From: Barnesiella viscericola DSM 18177 | Lineage (GTDB): Bacteria; Bacteroidota; Bacteroidia; Bacteroidales; Barnesiellaceae | DNA: 64,000 nt | Assembly (NCBI RefSeq): GCF_000512915.1 | Contig: NZ_CP007034.1 | Span: 868,001-932,000 of the forward strand | Direction: 5' to 3' | Shown here: one piece after another, positions 26,090-34,418 of the stretch | Position numbering within the stretch: the first letter of the stretch is position 1 | Layout: every line of letters begins with the position of its first letter | Notes under the pieces: model-generated | What the model was told of the DNA's origin: nothing | Database searches by the model: none | What the model saw: the letters and a program-made list of their open reading frames with translations, nothing else | Made by a program: the position numbers and the translations under genes

Positions 26090-29000
26090 TTATTCATTTT
26101 TTATAGACATTATATCCCAAAATCGATTGAAAAACGCAGTCAGTTTCTCAATGACGGTTTCGCGTTTCTTTGTTCGGTCACCCGTAGGGGTGAAACGGGA
26201 TACAGGCGGCAGAACCTTTGTTATCGCTGTCCCTGTCGTCTGTACAAACCCGTCGCGGAAGGCGTTATCCATGAACTTGTAAGCCTCGTCACGGTTCAGG
26301 TTCTCATCAACAATAATCCGATCCAACTCGGCACGACGCTGCTCTTCAACATAAGCCAGCCAGTCCTCATCCACCTCTGATTCCGGCGTCAGAGATTCGA
26401 TAAACCGTTCTATCAGCTCCTTTTTGTTGCGCAGGTCAACACTTGAGTCGATTGCCCTACGAATCATTACAATAATCTCCTTATCCTGCAAGTGCTCTTC
26501 GTGGTACTTGCGAATCAACGACAGAATATAGTCGATGTTGACCTCTACCTGCTTGATTAGTTCCATCTCGAAAACCAAATCCTCGTTGATTTGCTCTGCT
26601 TCATGCTTCTGAGGTCGGAACTCATTGTACAAGTCAATGTATGCACTGTGATAATCCTGCACATCGCGTTCGGTCAATATTTCACGTACGGCAAAAGCAT
26701 CGAATGTCGAGAGGATATTCCGCAGTTTCAGAATCGCCCCATATAATCGTACGAAACTCTTTTTGTTCTGTTCTCCGACAATCTGCTCTCCGGCTGGATA
26801 CTTCATCTGCAGTTCGCTGACTAAATCCGCATAACCGCGAACTTCCTTATCATTCTGCGTGTAACCGTTATAATATTCATCGAAGGTTTTGAACAACACG
26901 ATGCCCGCAGCCTCCTTATCTCCAAATAGTGCAATACTCTCGTTGGTCGCCTTTTCGAGATTGCGGAAACATACAATATTGCCAAAGGTCTTGATCGAGT
27001 TCAGAATACGGTTTGTTCGCGAATAGGCCTGCAACAGCCCGTGCATCCGCAGATTCTTGTCGACCCACAACGTATTGAGTGTCGTTGCATCAAAACCCGT
27101 CAGGAACATATTGACGACAATCAGCAAATCCAGCTCCCGATTCTTCATCCGCAGGGATACGTCCTTATAGTAATTCTGGAACTTATCGCTCGACGTATCG
27201 TATGAGGTGGCAAACATCGCATTGTAATCCTCGATGGCGCTTTCGAGAAAATCGCGGGAACTCTGATCCAAGCCACTCGTATCTTCGGGATTCTCATCCA
27301 TGATAAAATCGTCCGAATCCTCATTGACGCCAAAACTGTATATCGTCGCTACTTTCAGCCGCCGGTCACTCGGCAGCTCCGCCATCTGACGTTTGAACTC
27401 GGCATAGTACATCTTGGCCGTATCAATGGAAGAGACAGCGAAAATCGAATTGAAGCCCGTCAGACGTGTTCGTTGTTTTACCTCTTCGACCTTATTGCGA
27501 CGACCGGCTGAAGCCACCTCGCCGATATTTGTCACGGCATGGAATTCATAAGATTTCGCCGTGCGCTTCGTCTTTTGATTGAAATGTTGGAGAATGTAGG
27601 CAACGATATTGGCAATGCGCCGTTTGTCGGCCAATGCCTCTTCACGGGCAATGTCCCAGACCATCGAATTCTCAATCTCCTCTTTCTCCTTGACGGTACG
27701 GACGTACTCGATGCGGAACGGTAATACGTTCTTGTCGTTGATGGCATTGACAATCGTGTAGGTGTGCAACTGGTCTCCAAAAACCTGCGCCGTTGTCCGC
27801 AAATCGGGCTTTCCTCCGCTTACGGCATTTTTGGCGAATATCGGCGTGCCCGTGAACCCGAACAGGAAATAGCGTTTGAATTTTCGGATGATGGCCGTAT
27901 GCATATCGCCGAACTGCGAACGGTGACACTCATCGAAAATGATGACGATTTTTTGCTGGAAGACCGGATGTTCCGCATGACGACCGATAAAGACCGAAAG
28001 TTTCTGAATAGTCGTGATGATGATCTTCGCCGCCGGGTCTTCCAACTGACGTTTCAGAATCGCCGTACTCGTATTGCTGTTGGCTGCCCCTCGCTCAAAC
28101 TTGTCATACTCGCGCATCGTCTGATAGTCGAGGTCCTTGCGGTCGACCACAAACAGCACCTTGTTGATGTAAAGCAGTTTGCTCGCCAACTGTGCCGTTT
28201 TGAACGAAGTTAGGGTTTTGCCACTGCCCGTCGTATGCCAAACATACCCGCCGCCTTCTACCGTACCGTAGCGTTTATAACTGTTGGCCACGTTGATTTT
28301 ATTCAAGATACGTTCCGTCGCTACAACCTGATAGGGACGCATGACGAGCAGCATCCGGTCGGAGGTAAATACGCAGTACCGGGTCAGCAGATTGAGCAAC
28401 GTATGTTTGGCAAAGAACGTGCGGCCAAACCCCATCAGGTCGGTAATCGGCCGGTTGTTGGCATCTGCCCACCACGAGGTGAACTCAAAACTGTTGCTCG
28501 TTTGCCGACTTTTGGAGCGGTTTCCGCCGGAGGCGGCCTCCTTGATATGGCTTTGGCGCGTGGTATTGCTGTAATACTTGGTGTAGGTTCCGTTCGATAT
28601 GACGAATATCTGGACATACTCGAACAATCCGCTGCCGGCCCAGAAACTCTCCCGCTGGTAGCGGTCGATCTGGTTGAAAGCCTCCTTGATATCGACTCCT
28701 CGACGTTTCAGTTCGATGTGCACCAACGGCAGGCCGTTCACCAATATGGTAACATCGTAACGATTGGAGCGCATTCCGCCATCGACTTCGTATTGGTTGA
28801 TGACCTGGAGCGAATTGTTGTGGATATTGACCTTGTCGAGCAGGTAGATATTCTTGACTGTTCCGTCGTCGCGCGTCAGCAACTGCACATGGTCTTCCTG
28901 AATAATGGCGGTCTTCTCTACAATTCCACTGTTCTTGTTGGCAAGACAACCCGTAAAGAAACGCGACCACTCGGCATCCGTAAACGTATAGTGATTGAAT

Positions 29001-29206
29001 TTCTCCAACTGACGGCGCAGGTTGGCAATCAACTCCGTTTCGGTATGAATCGGCAGATAATCGTATGCCTGTTCGGTCAGCAGTTTGATAAATGCCCGTT
29101 CGAGATCGGCCTCCGACTGGTACTCTTTTTCCGTGCGGTATTCTGCCCGGTAGTCACTGACGACTGTACTTTCGGGATTTTCAGCAACAAGGTTGTATTT
29201 TTGCAT
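26090..29206 (-). CDS. hsdR: Type I restriction enzyme R subunit
   Basis: 1038 residues. The N-terminal nuclease domain begins with the HsdR pattern SEADLERAFIKLLTEQAYDY, with the PD-(D/E)XK region near LVHIELKRRGVDIKEAFNQI. The SF2 translocase has Walker A TTGSGKTLTSFK (near residue 330), IIFDECHRSQFG (near 427) and LFGFTGTPIF, then a C-terminal helicase half with VVNMFLTGFDATTLNTLWVDK. It cleaves and translocates DNA with the HsdM2-HsdS complex. It overlaps the 3' end of hsdS by 26 bases. Confidence 0.96.
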   Translation of the reverse strand: MQKYNLVAENPESTVVSDYRAEYRTEKEYQSEADLERAFIKLLTEQAYDYLPIHTETELIANLRRQLEKFNHYTFTDAEWSRFFTGCLANKNSGIVEKTAIIQEDHVQLLTRDDGTVKNIYLLDKVNIHNNSLQVINQYEVDGGMRSNRYDVTILVNGLPLVHIELKRRGVDIKEAFNQIDRYQRESFWAGSGLFEYVQIFVISNGTYTKYYSNTTRQSHIKEAASGGNRSKSRQTSNSFEFTSWWADANNRPITDLMGFGRTFFAKHTLLNLLTRYCVFTSDRMLLVMRPYQVVATERILNKINVANSYKRYGTVEGGGYVWHTTGSGKTLTSFKTAQLASKLLYINKVLFVVDRKDLDYQTMREYDKFERGAANSNTSTAILKRQLEDPAAKIIITTIQKLSVFIGRHAEHPVFQQKIVIIFDECHRSQFGDMHTAIIRKFKRYFLFGFTGTPIFAKNAVSGGKPDLRTTAQVFGDQLHTYTIVNAINDKNVLPFRIEYVRTVKEKEEIENSMVWDIAREEALADKRRIANIVAYILQHFNQKTKRTAKSYEFHAVTNIGEVASAGRRNKVEEVKQRTRLTGFNSIFAVSSIDTAKMYYAEFKRQMAELPSDRRLKVATIYSFGVNEDSDDFIMDENPEDTSGLDQSSRDFLESAIEDYNAMFATSYDTSSDKFQNYYKDVSLRMKNRELDLLIVVNMFLTGFDATTLNTLWVDKNLRMHGLLQAYSRTNRILNSIKTFGNIVCFRNLEKATNESIALFGDKEAAGIVLFKTFDEYYNGYTQNDKEVRGYADLVSELQMKYPAGEQIVGEQNKKSFVRLYGAILKLRNILSTFDAFAVREILTERDVQDYHSAYIDLYNEFRPQKHEAEQINEDLVFEMELIKQVEVNIDYILSLIRKYHEEHLQDKEIIVMIRRAIDSSVDLRNKKELIERFIESLTPESEVDEDWLAYVEEQRRAELDRIIVDENLNRDEAYKFMDNAFRDGFVQTTGTAITKVLPPVSRFTPTGDRTKKRETVIEKLTAFFNRFWDIMSIKNE

Positions 29207-30463
29207 CTTCTTTGCGCTTAAAAGTCAGTAGTTTGTCTCTGTAATACTCATATTGCTGCCGGCGGGCGGCAATCTCGGCGGGCAGTCCTTCCGAAATATC
29301 ATTTACCAACGCCTCGAATTTATCGAGGATGGCAACGATACGTTGCTGCTCTTTCATCGGCGGGATGGGGATTACAACCTCCCCAAACCGTTTTTTTGAT
29401 ACATTGAAACGAGTAACACCGCTGGCCGTCTTTATTATTTGTTTTCGTATCTCTTCACTGCGAAATAAGAATTTCATAAAATCGGGCAATAGCAATGCTC
29501 TATCGTTCATACGAAATCCGAAACAAAAACTATTGAGATATAAATCCCCATCCGGACGTGTAGTCATTACGGAAGACATCCCGCAATCATCAGGTGTTTC
29601 CGATGAACCAGTAAATACAACATCTCCATACTCGACTTTATTTTGTTTCTCTCCTTCTGCAATCTGAACCATATCATTCATGTTGACATCTATCGCAATA
29701 TTGGAGTATACGTTCATATAAGTGATAAACTTGGCATTTCCTACTATAAAATCGCGTTTGCTCTTTCCGGTGAGACCTCCATAGAATGTGCCTATATCGC
29801 TTAATTTACACCATTTTACATCTTTAGAATACCCCCCCCGAATTTGCTGAAATTCAACAACTTATTGCGATAGTATTCATACTGCTTCCGACGTGCCTCC
29901 AGTTCCGCCTCCAGTTCCGCCTCCAGTTCCGTAAACTTATCGAGAATATTTACGATTTCGTTCTGAATCGCAAGAGGCGGAACAGGAACAACGTAGTTTG
30001 CTATCATTTTTAAGTTTAAACCTCCACGGGTTCCATCTCCGGAAGAGATTTGGCGTAGGTCTTGATACCTTGAACGCAAAAAATGATAAAGGAAATCACT
30101 ATTTAACGAATCATTCGTTACTATAGAACATAATGATTGATTTGTGCATAGCTCTATCCGAGTAATAGCCACAGTTCCTCGCGTCTTCCCTTGTCCAGCA
30201 AGTGCAATAACAACAGTATTAGGAGGTACAAGTTTGGTACTGGTTTTATCATACCCTAACTGGGTTATCTTTTTTTCAGTAGCAAAAATCTCCCCATAAT
30301 TCACCTCGCCAGAACTCATCCAAGGTATTGTCCCATTATCCCAGTATTCACGAACAGTTGTTTTAGGGGTTGCCCCTGCATAACATTCTGCAACCTCACC
30401 AATACGTTTGAATTCAATTCCTTCCGAGCATAACTCCCGGATCATCTCCTCGATACGGTTCAT
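29181..30463 (-). CDS. hsdS: Type I specificity subunit HsdS, split by a frameshift at a G8 tract (candidate phase-variable gene)
   Basis: The first frame (30463 to a stop at 29816, 215 aa) encodes one target-recognition domain and the conserved spacer ending RRKQYEYYRNKLLNFSKFGG. The second frame continues without a gap as YSKDVKWCKLSDIGTFYGGL then TGKSKRDFIVGNAKFITYMN and runs to 29181 with the second domain and a second YYRDKLLTF spacer. The break is at a run of eight G (minus strand; C8 at 29832-29839). Adding one G gives a single 427-aa HsdS, the normal family length. With G8 a one-domain protein is made. The hsdS start overlaps the RhuM-like stop as ATGA. A sequencing error in the run cannot be excluded. 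Confidence 0.85.
29832..29839. repeat. C8/G8 homopolymer at the hsdS frame break
   Basis: Eight C on the plus strand (G8 in the coding strand) lie exactly where the two hsdS frames must be joined. Six or nine residues would put the two halves in one frame; eight does not. This is a typical slipped-strand mispairing site. Confidence 0.8.
29895..29930. repeat. Three tandem copies of GCCTCCAGTTCC in hsdS
   Basis: Three perfect 12-bp repeats encode ELEAELEAELEA in the helical spacer between the two recognition domains, about 55 bases from the G8 tract. In the EcoR124I family a 12-bp repeat at the same place varies in number and changes the spacing of the recognised half-sites. Gain or loss of a copy keeps the frame. 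Confidence 0.85.
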
Positions 30464-31524
30464 TGCTCACCTCCTTTCTCCTTGTCGGCTGCACGCTCCT
30501 CCAGTTGCACGAAGCGGTCGAAATCGCTCGTATAGAGACGATCCTGAACAATGCGATATTTCTCCCATTCGCTCTCGGCATGGGCTTTGGCCAGTTCCGC
30601 CGAGATGCGGCCGGCATTGGCAAGCACCTCCCGATCCATCAGCGACAAAAAGCCGTTCAACCGTTTCTCCCAGTCCTCCATCGTCATGGGGATATGGCGC
30701 ATGGCTTGTATCTCCGCCAGATCAAGGTAGGCCGAAACGATACGGCCAAGCGTCTGCAACTCCTCCTCCGTAAGGTAGTTTTTGGCAACCGTCACGTCGT
30801 ATTTGTGAATTTTGCCCGTCGGCGCACCCTCCCAGGTCGTCAGTCCCATGTGCTCCTTGTCGGCATCGGCACGCTGATAGATTAACTCCGCCGCCGTGTG
30901 TCCATGTACGCTGTAATGCATCTTGTTCTGCACTGCAGCGAAAAAGCGCTGGGTGGCCTTTGCCGTCGGATCGTAATCGACGGCCGTAGCGTAAATGTCC
31001 GTAATCTTCTGGTAAAAACGACGTTCCGACAAACGAATCTCACGGATGCGCTCCAACTGCTTCTCGAAATAGTCTTTCGTAAGCACCGTACCGCCCCGTT
31101 TCAGCCGCTCGTCGTCCATCACCCATCCCTGTATGGTGTAGTCCTTGACAACCGCATTCGCCCACTTGCGGAACTGTACGGCACGCTCGTTATTGACCTT
31201 GAAGCCCACGGAGATAATCATCTGGAGACTATAATGTTTCACTTCGCGGCAGACCTCACGGCTGCCTTCGGTTTGAACTATCCGGAAATTCCGGACAGTT
31301 GCCGACTCGGACAATTCATTGTCGTCGTAAATCTTCCGGATATGCTCGTTGATGGTACGTACATCCACCCCATACAGCGCCGCCATCATGCGTTGGGTCA
31401 ACCAAATGTTTTCATCCTCATACCGGAGTTCCACGCGGGAGGGATTTTCACCCGTAGCTGCTACGAAAGTCAGGTATTCGGCGGCCGAACTGCGGATCGT
31501 TATCTCTTTATTGCTCATACTCAT
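30460..31524 (-). CDS. RhuM family protein (virulence RhuM-like) in the hsd operon
   Basis: 354 residues from ATG 31522-31524, eight bases after the hsdM stop; the longer frame would overlap hsdM by 68 bases and starts badly. NIWLTQRMMAALYGVDVRTI and NEHIRKIYDDNELSESATVR are the diagnostic RhuM N-terminus, followed by HYSLQMIISVGFKVNNERAV. RhuM-like genes are frequently embedded in type I loci between hsdM and hsdS. Their function is unproven; a Fic-related or DNA-binding regulatory role has been suggested. The stop overlaps the hsdS start. Confidence 0.88.
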   Translation of the reverse strand: MSMSNKEITIRSSAAEYLTFVAATGENPSRVELRYEDENIWLTQRMMAALYGVDVRTINEHIRKIYDDNELSESATVRNFRIVQTEGSREVCREVKHYSLQMIISVGFKVNNERAVQFRKWANAVVKDYTIQGWVMDDERLKRGGTVLTKDYFEKQLERIREIRLSERRFYQKITDIYATAVDYDPTAKATQRFFAAVQNKMHYSVHGHTAAELIYQRADADKEHMGLTTWEGAPTGKIHKYDVTVAKNYLTEEELQTLGRIVSAYLDLAEIQAMRHIPMTMEDWEKRLNGFLSLMDREVLANAGRISAELAKAHAESEWEKYRIVQDRLYTSDFDRFVQLEERAADKEKGGEQ

Positions 31525-31531
31525 TCCGTTT

Positions 31532-33079
31532 TTACAATGTAGCCACAATCGCGTCGATAGCCGTGCGCAGCACGTTTTGACGTGCGACAATCTCTGCAAT
31601 ACGCAGGTTCAGCGCCTCTATATCCACCTCCTCGCGCGTATCGGGCTGTTCGACGTATGACGAAACCGAGATGTTGTAATCATTCCCGGCAATCTTGTCG
31701 TTTTCGACCAGACGGGCAAAATGCGCATCATCCTTGCGGGCGACGAATGCTTCGAGAATCCGTGCGATATTGGCGTCGGAGAGTTTGTTCTTGTTCCCCT
31801 CGTGGATAAACTCGCCAGAGGCATCGATAAAGAGAGTTGCATTGTCCTTCTTGCTCTTTTTCAGTACGATAATGCAGGTGGCAATGCCGACGCCAAAGAA
31901 AAGGTTGGCCGGCAACTGAATGACGGTATCGATGTAGTTGTTGTCGATCAGGTATTTGCGGATTTTCTGTTCGGCTCCGCCTCGGTAGAGTACACCGGGG
32001 AACTCGACGATGGCCGCCGTGCCGTTGGTTGCCAGCCACGAAAGCATGTGCATCGTAAAGGCAAGGTCGGCTTTGCTCTTGGGGGCCAGAATACCCGCAG
32101 GCGAGAATCGCGGGTCGTTAATCAGCAACGGATTTTCATCCCCGACCCATTTGATCGAGTATGGTGGATTGGAGACGATGCACTCGAACGGTTCATCGTC
32201 CCAGTGTTTCGGGGCAAGCAACGTATCGCCCAATGCAATATCAAACTTTTCGTAGTTGATATCGTGCAGGAACATGTTGATACGGCAAAGATTGTAGGTC
32301 GTAATATTGATCTCCTGCCCATAGAACCCCTGACGCACATTCTCCTTACCGAGCACTTTGGCGAATTTCAGCAGCAGCGAACCGCTGCCGCAGGCCGGAT
32401 CGTACACTTTGTTCACCTGTTTTTTCCCGACGAGCGTAATACGGGCAAGAAGTTCGGAAACCTCCTGTGGTGTGAAGAATTCGCCGCCCGATTTTCCCGC
32501 ATTGCTGGCATACATCGTCATCAGGAACTCGTAGGCGTCGCCGAAGGTGTCGATTTGATTATCGGCCAGATTGCCGAGTTTCATGTCGCCGATTTTATCG
32601 AGAATCTTCACCAACGTCTCATTGCGTTTCTGCACTGTTGCTCCGAGTTTGTTGCTGTTTACATCGATGTCGGCAAACAGGCCTTTCATGTCATCCTCGC
32701 TCGCTGCACCCTTGGCCGAATTTTCGATGGCATGGAAGATATTATTCAGCGTTTCGTTCAGATTGGGGTCTGCCGCGGCACGTTTGCGCACATTGCCGAA
32801 GAGCTGCGACGGAAGGATGTAGAAACCCCGCTCTTGCACGGTCACTTCTCGTCCGAACTCGGCCTGCTCGTCCGAACATTCGGCATAATCAAAGTCCGCG
32901 TTCCCGGCCCGGTGCTCTTCCGCATTGATAAAAGCAGTAATATTCTCGGAGATGAAGCGGTAAAACAACATTCCCAAGACGTAATTTTTGAAATCCCAAC
33001 CATCGACACTTCCCCGCAGGTCGTTAGCTATCTGCCAGATCGTGCGGTGGAGTTCCGCACGCTCCTGTTCTCTTGCCAT
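31532..33079 (-). CDS. hsdM: Type I DNA methyltransferase M subunit
   Basis: 515 residues. An N-terminal HsdM_N helical domain (LHRTIWQIANDLRGSVDGWDFKN) is followed by an N6-adenine methyltransferase with motif I DPACGSGSLLLKFAK (near residue 226) and motif IV NPPYSIKW (near 308). It methylates adenine within the sequence chosen by HsdS. It lies 3 bases after the HTH regulator gene and 8 bases before the RhuM-like gene. Confidence 0.97.
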   Translation of the reverse strand: MAREQERAELHRTIWQIANDLRGSVDGWDFKNYVLGMLFYRFISENITAFINAEEHRAGNADFDYAECSDEQAEFGREVTVQERGFYILPSQLFGNVRKRAAADPNLNETLNNIFHAIENSAKGAASEDDMKGLFADIDVNSNKLGATVQKRNETLVKILDKIGDMKLGNLADNQIDTFGDAYEFLMTMYASNAGKSGGEFFTPQEVSELLARITLVGKKQVNKVYDPACGSGSLLLKFAKVLGKENVRQGFYGQEINITTYNLCRINMFLHDINYEKFDIALGDTLLAPKHWDDEPFECIVSNPPYSIKWVGDENPLLINDPRFSPAGILAPKSKADLAFTMHMLSWLATNGTAAIVEFPGVLYRGGAEQKIRKYLIDNNYIDTVIQLPANLFFGVGIATCIIVLKKSKKDNATLFIDASGEFIHEGNKNKLSDANIARILEAFVARKDDAHFARLVENDKIAGNDYNISVSSYVEQPDTREEVDIEALNLRIAEIVARQNVLRTAIDAIVATL

Positions 33080-33082
33080 ATA

Positions 33083-33277
33083 TTATCTGTTTATCAATTC
33101 CTTAATATCCACTTCCAGCAACTCTGCAATACGAATCACCGTATCCAGTTGCGGTTGCGACGAGTTGGTACACCACTTCGATATGGTCGAAGGGTCTTTA
33201 CCCAACTGTTCCGCCAGCCATTTCCCTGTTTTATTCTTTTCCGCAAGAATAATTCTCAACCGGTTAATCTCTTTCAT
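33083..33277 (-). CDS. XRE-family regulator heading the hsd operon
   Basis: 64 residues from ATG 33275-33277, chosen because the extra N-terminal residues of the longer frame (to 33325) lack family similarity. It is a complete five-helix XRE domain: RLRIILAEKNKTGKWLAEQL, GKDPSTISKWCTNSSQPQLD, then TVIRIAELLEVDIKELI. Small XRE proteins upstream of R-M genes often act as controllers. The stop is 3 bases before hsdM. Confidence 0.88.
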   Translation of the reverse strand: MKEINRLRIILAEKNKTGKWLAEQLGKDPSTISKWCTNSSQPQLDTVIRIAELLEVDIKELINR

Positions 33278-33958
33278 TCCTGTTACAAACTGGGATTGCA
33301 AACAAAGATATTGAAAATTATTCAATCAATGTAATTCGAAGAAAGGATTTTAACATTTGCAATGTACTTCTCGTATTATATTTTGTGACAGATTCCGTGG
33401 ATATATGGCAACCGCTCACATTATCCAATACACCACAACTTCCGTCAAGCCGGATTTTATGCGGGCTTGCCCGTCTGCCAAAATATTTCTTTCGGGGGAG
33501 CCTAATACCCCGCCAGCCGTTCGGCGGCCGGAGGGATGCCACACAATCTGCAAGCAGGGGCTGTCTCGTTGTCCAATGTTGGCCTGATTATAAAGTGGCA
33601 AACAGGTTGGTATGGTTCGACGCAGAATTGCCATCAAAGTTTCTCCGGCATCACGCACATCTGTCAAGCAATAAAAGGGGAAAAGAAGGAAGAAACTGAA
33701 GCCATTATATCCGACTGGGTAACATTTCCAGCAACCTGTCCAGAGATATTTTTCATTGGCAGAGGACAACCCTGTCGACGACTTGTTTCCTTTTATACGG
33801 GGCGGCAAAAAGCCCGTATTTGGCTCAAACTTTCACCGCCGATTTCCTTTCAGTTGTTTGCACGAAAACGGTTTACTTTAGTTTTCCTCCCTTATATATA
33901 GATATTAAAGTAAACTAAAATATATATGCCCGCGCCGGTGCAAAGAACCGTTCGTGTT
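33278..33958. other. Intergenic region between hsd operon and integrase remnant
   Basis: About 680 bases. No gene with family features is visible in any frame. The hsd promoter should lie at its left edge, reading leftwards, but no exact TAnnTTTG box was found there. The right part contains repeat copy C. The rest, with several short GC-rich inverted repeats, looks like decayed sequence. Confidence 0.5.
33871..33916 (+). repeat. Palindromic repeat, copy C
   Basis: GTTTACTTTAGTTT at the left and TTAAAGTAAACT at the right flank CTTATATATAG. It lies 43 bases past the stop of the interrupted integrase. Island integrases commonly end near an attachment site, so an att or recombination-site role is possible but unproven. 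Confidence 0.55.
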
Positions 33959-34132
33959 TCAGTCGAACAATCCGTTTACCAGATTGACCGCATTGTCCTT
34001 TTTCTGATTGATGATTTTGGCGTACACCTGCGTCATCTTCACATCGGCATGACCGAGTAGCTTCGAAGTGGTATAGAGGTCGGCGCCAAGCGTCAGCATC
34101 ATCGTCGCGAACGTGTGCCGGGCCGTGTGGAA
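33959..34132 (-). pseudogene. C-terminal part of the resident tyrosine recombinase (separated by insertion)
   Basis: 58 codons on the minus strand read FHTARHTFATMMLTLGADLY, then TTSKLLGHADVKMTQVYAKI and a tail to a TGA at 33959-33961. This is the catalytic HxxR box, the second His (LLGHADVKMT) and the nucleophile Tyr (QVYAKI) of a tyrosine recombinase, with nothing upstream. The missing N-terminal 320 codons are at 55088-56047 in the same orientation. Both parts meet in frame at TGGAA. Confidence 0.9.
34128..34132. other. Left attachment core TGGAA (attL)
   Basis: The host-side sequence reads GGGCCGTG-TGGAA and the element side continues CAGAATACAAG. Host coding similarity stops exactly here. 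Confidence 0.8.
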
Positions 34133-34257
34133 CAGAATACAAGAAGCAAGTAGATGAAGGGATGAGAAAGAAAAACGTAATTGGTTGAATATGAGCAGAA
34201 GTTCTGTTTTTTGCTGAGATAATGGAAAGCAAAAATGGACAGGATATTGCAGATGTT

Positions 34258-34305
34258 CAGTTACCAGAATGTTAGCCGACCAGTTACCTGAACCGAATAG
34301 GTAAC
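34258..34305. repeat. GTTACC arm-type repeats near the element's left end
   Basis: CAGTTACC at 34258-34265 and again at 34281-34288 are direct repeats, and GGTAAC at 34300-34305 is an inverted copy. A further GTTACC is at 55008-55013 near the right end. Such repeats inside both ends fit integrase arm-binding sites. Confidence 0.45.
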
Positions 34306-34391
34306 AGACTGAACAATAAAGAATCTGTCACAGAGGCTATTATTCACTGTATGTCAGTATTTTGCATATCAAAGGACGCTTATAAAATAGG

Positions 34392-34399
34392 TAATTTTG
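34392..34399 (+). promoter_or_regulatory. Bacteroidales -7 box TAATTTTG
   Basis: It matches TAnnTTTG and lies 20 bases before the ATG of the first element integrase at 34419. Confidence 0.5.
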
Positions 34400-34418
34400 C
34401 CATTAAAAAAATAAGCGT

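Noticed and set aside
28235-29221. Plus-strand open frame opposite hsdR
   Set aside because: Antisense shadow. The minus strand encodes the HsdR N-terminal nuclease and helicase motifs.
29181-29717. Independent second specificity gene starting at the ATG at 29717
   Set aside because: Homology continues upstream of that ATG in the same frame to the G8 tract, including the start of the second recognition domain, so it is the second half of one hsdS.
29895-29930. Short tandem repeats as a CRISPR-like array
   Set aside because: The units are contiguous 12-bp copies inside a coding region without spacers.
31721-33334. Long plus-strand open frame opposite hsdM
   Set aside because: It is a shadow of hsdM and its regulator on the other strand. 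It has no recognisable domain, while the minus strand has clear methyltransferase motifs.
24777-33863. 10-bp direct repeat TTGTTTGCAC at 24777 and 33854 as island att sites
   Set aside because: Too short for a pair 9 kb apart in AT-rich DNA, and no recombinase or gene disruption supports it.
33915-34232. 105-codon frame over the integrase remnant
   Set aside because: It is the wrong frame over the C-terminal recombinase fragment; the adjacent frame gives the conserved HTARHTF and LLGHADVKMT motifs.
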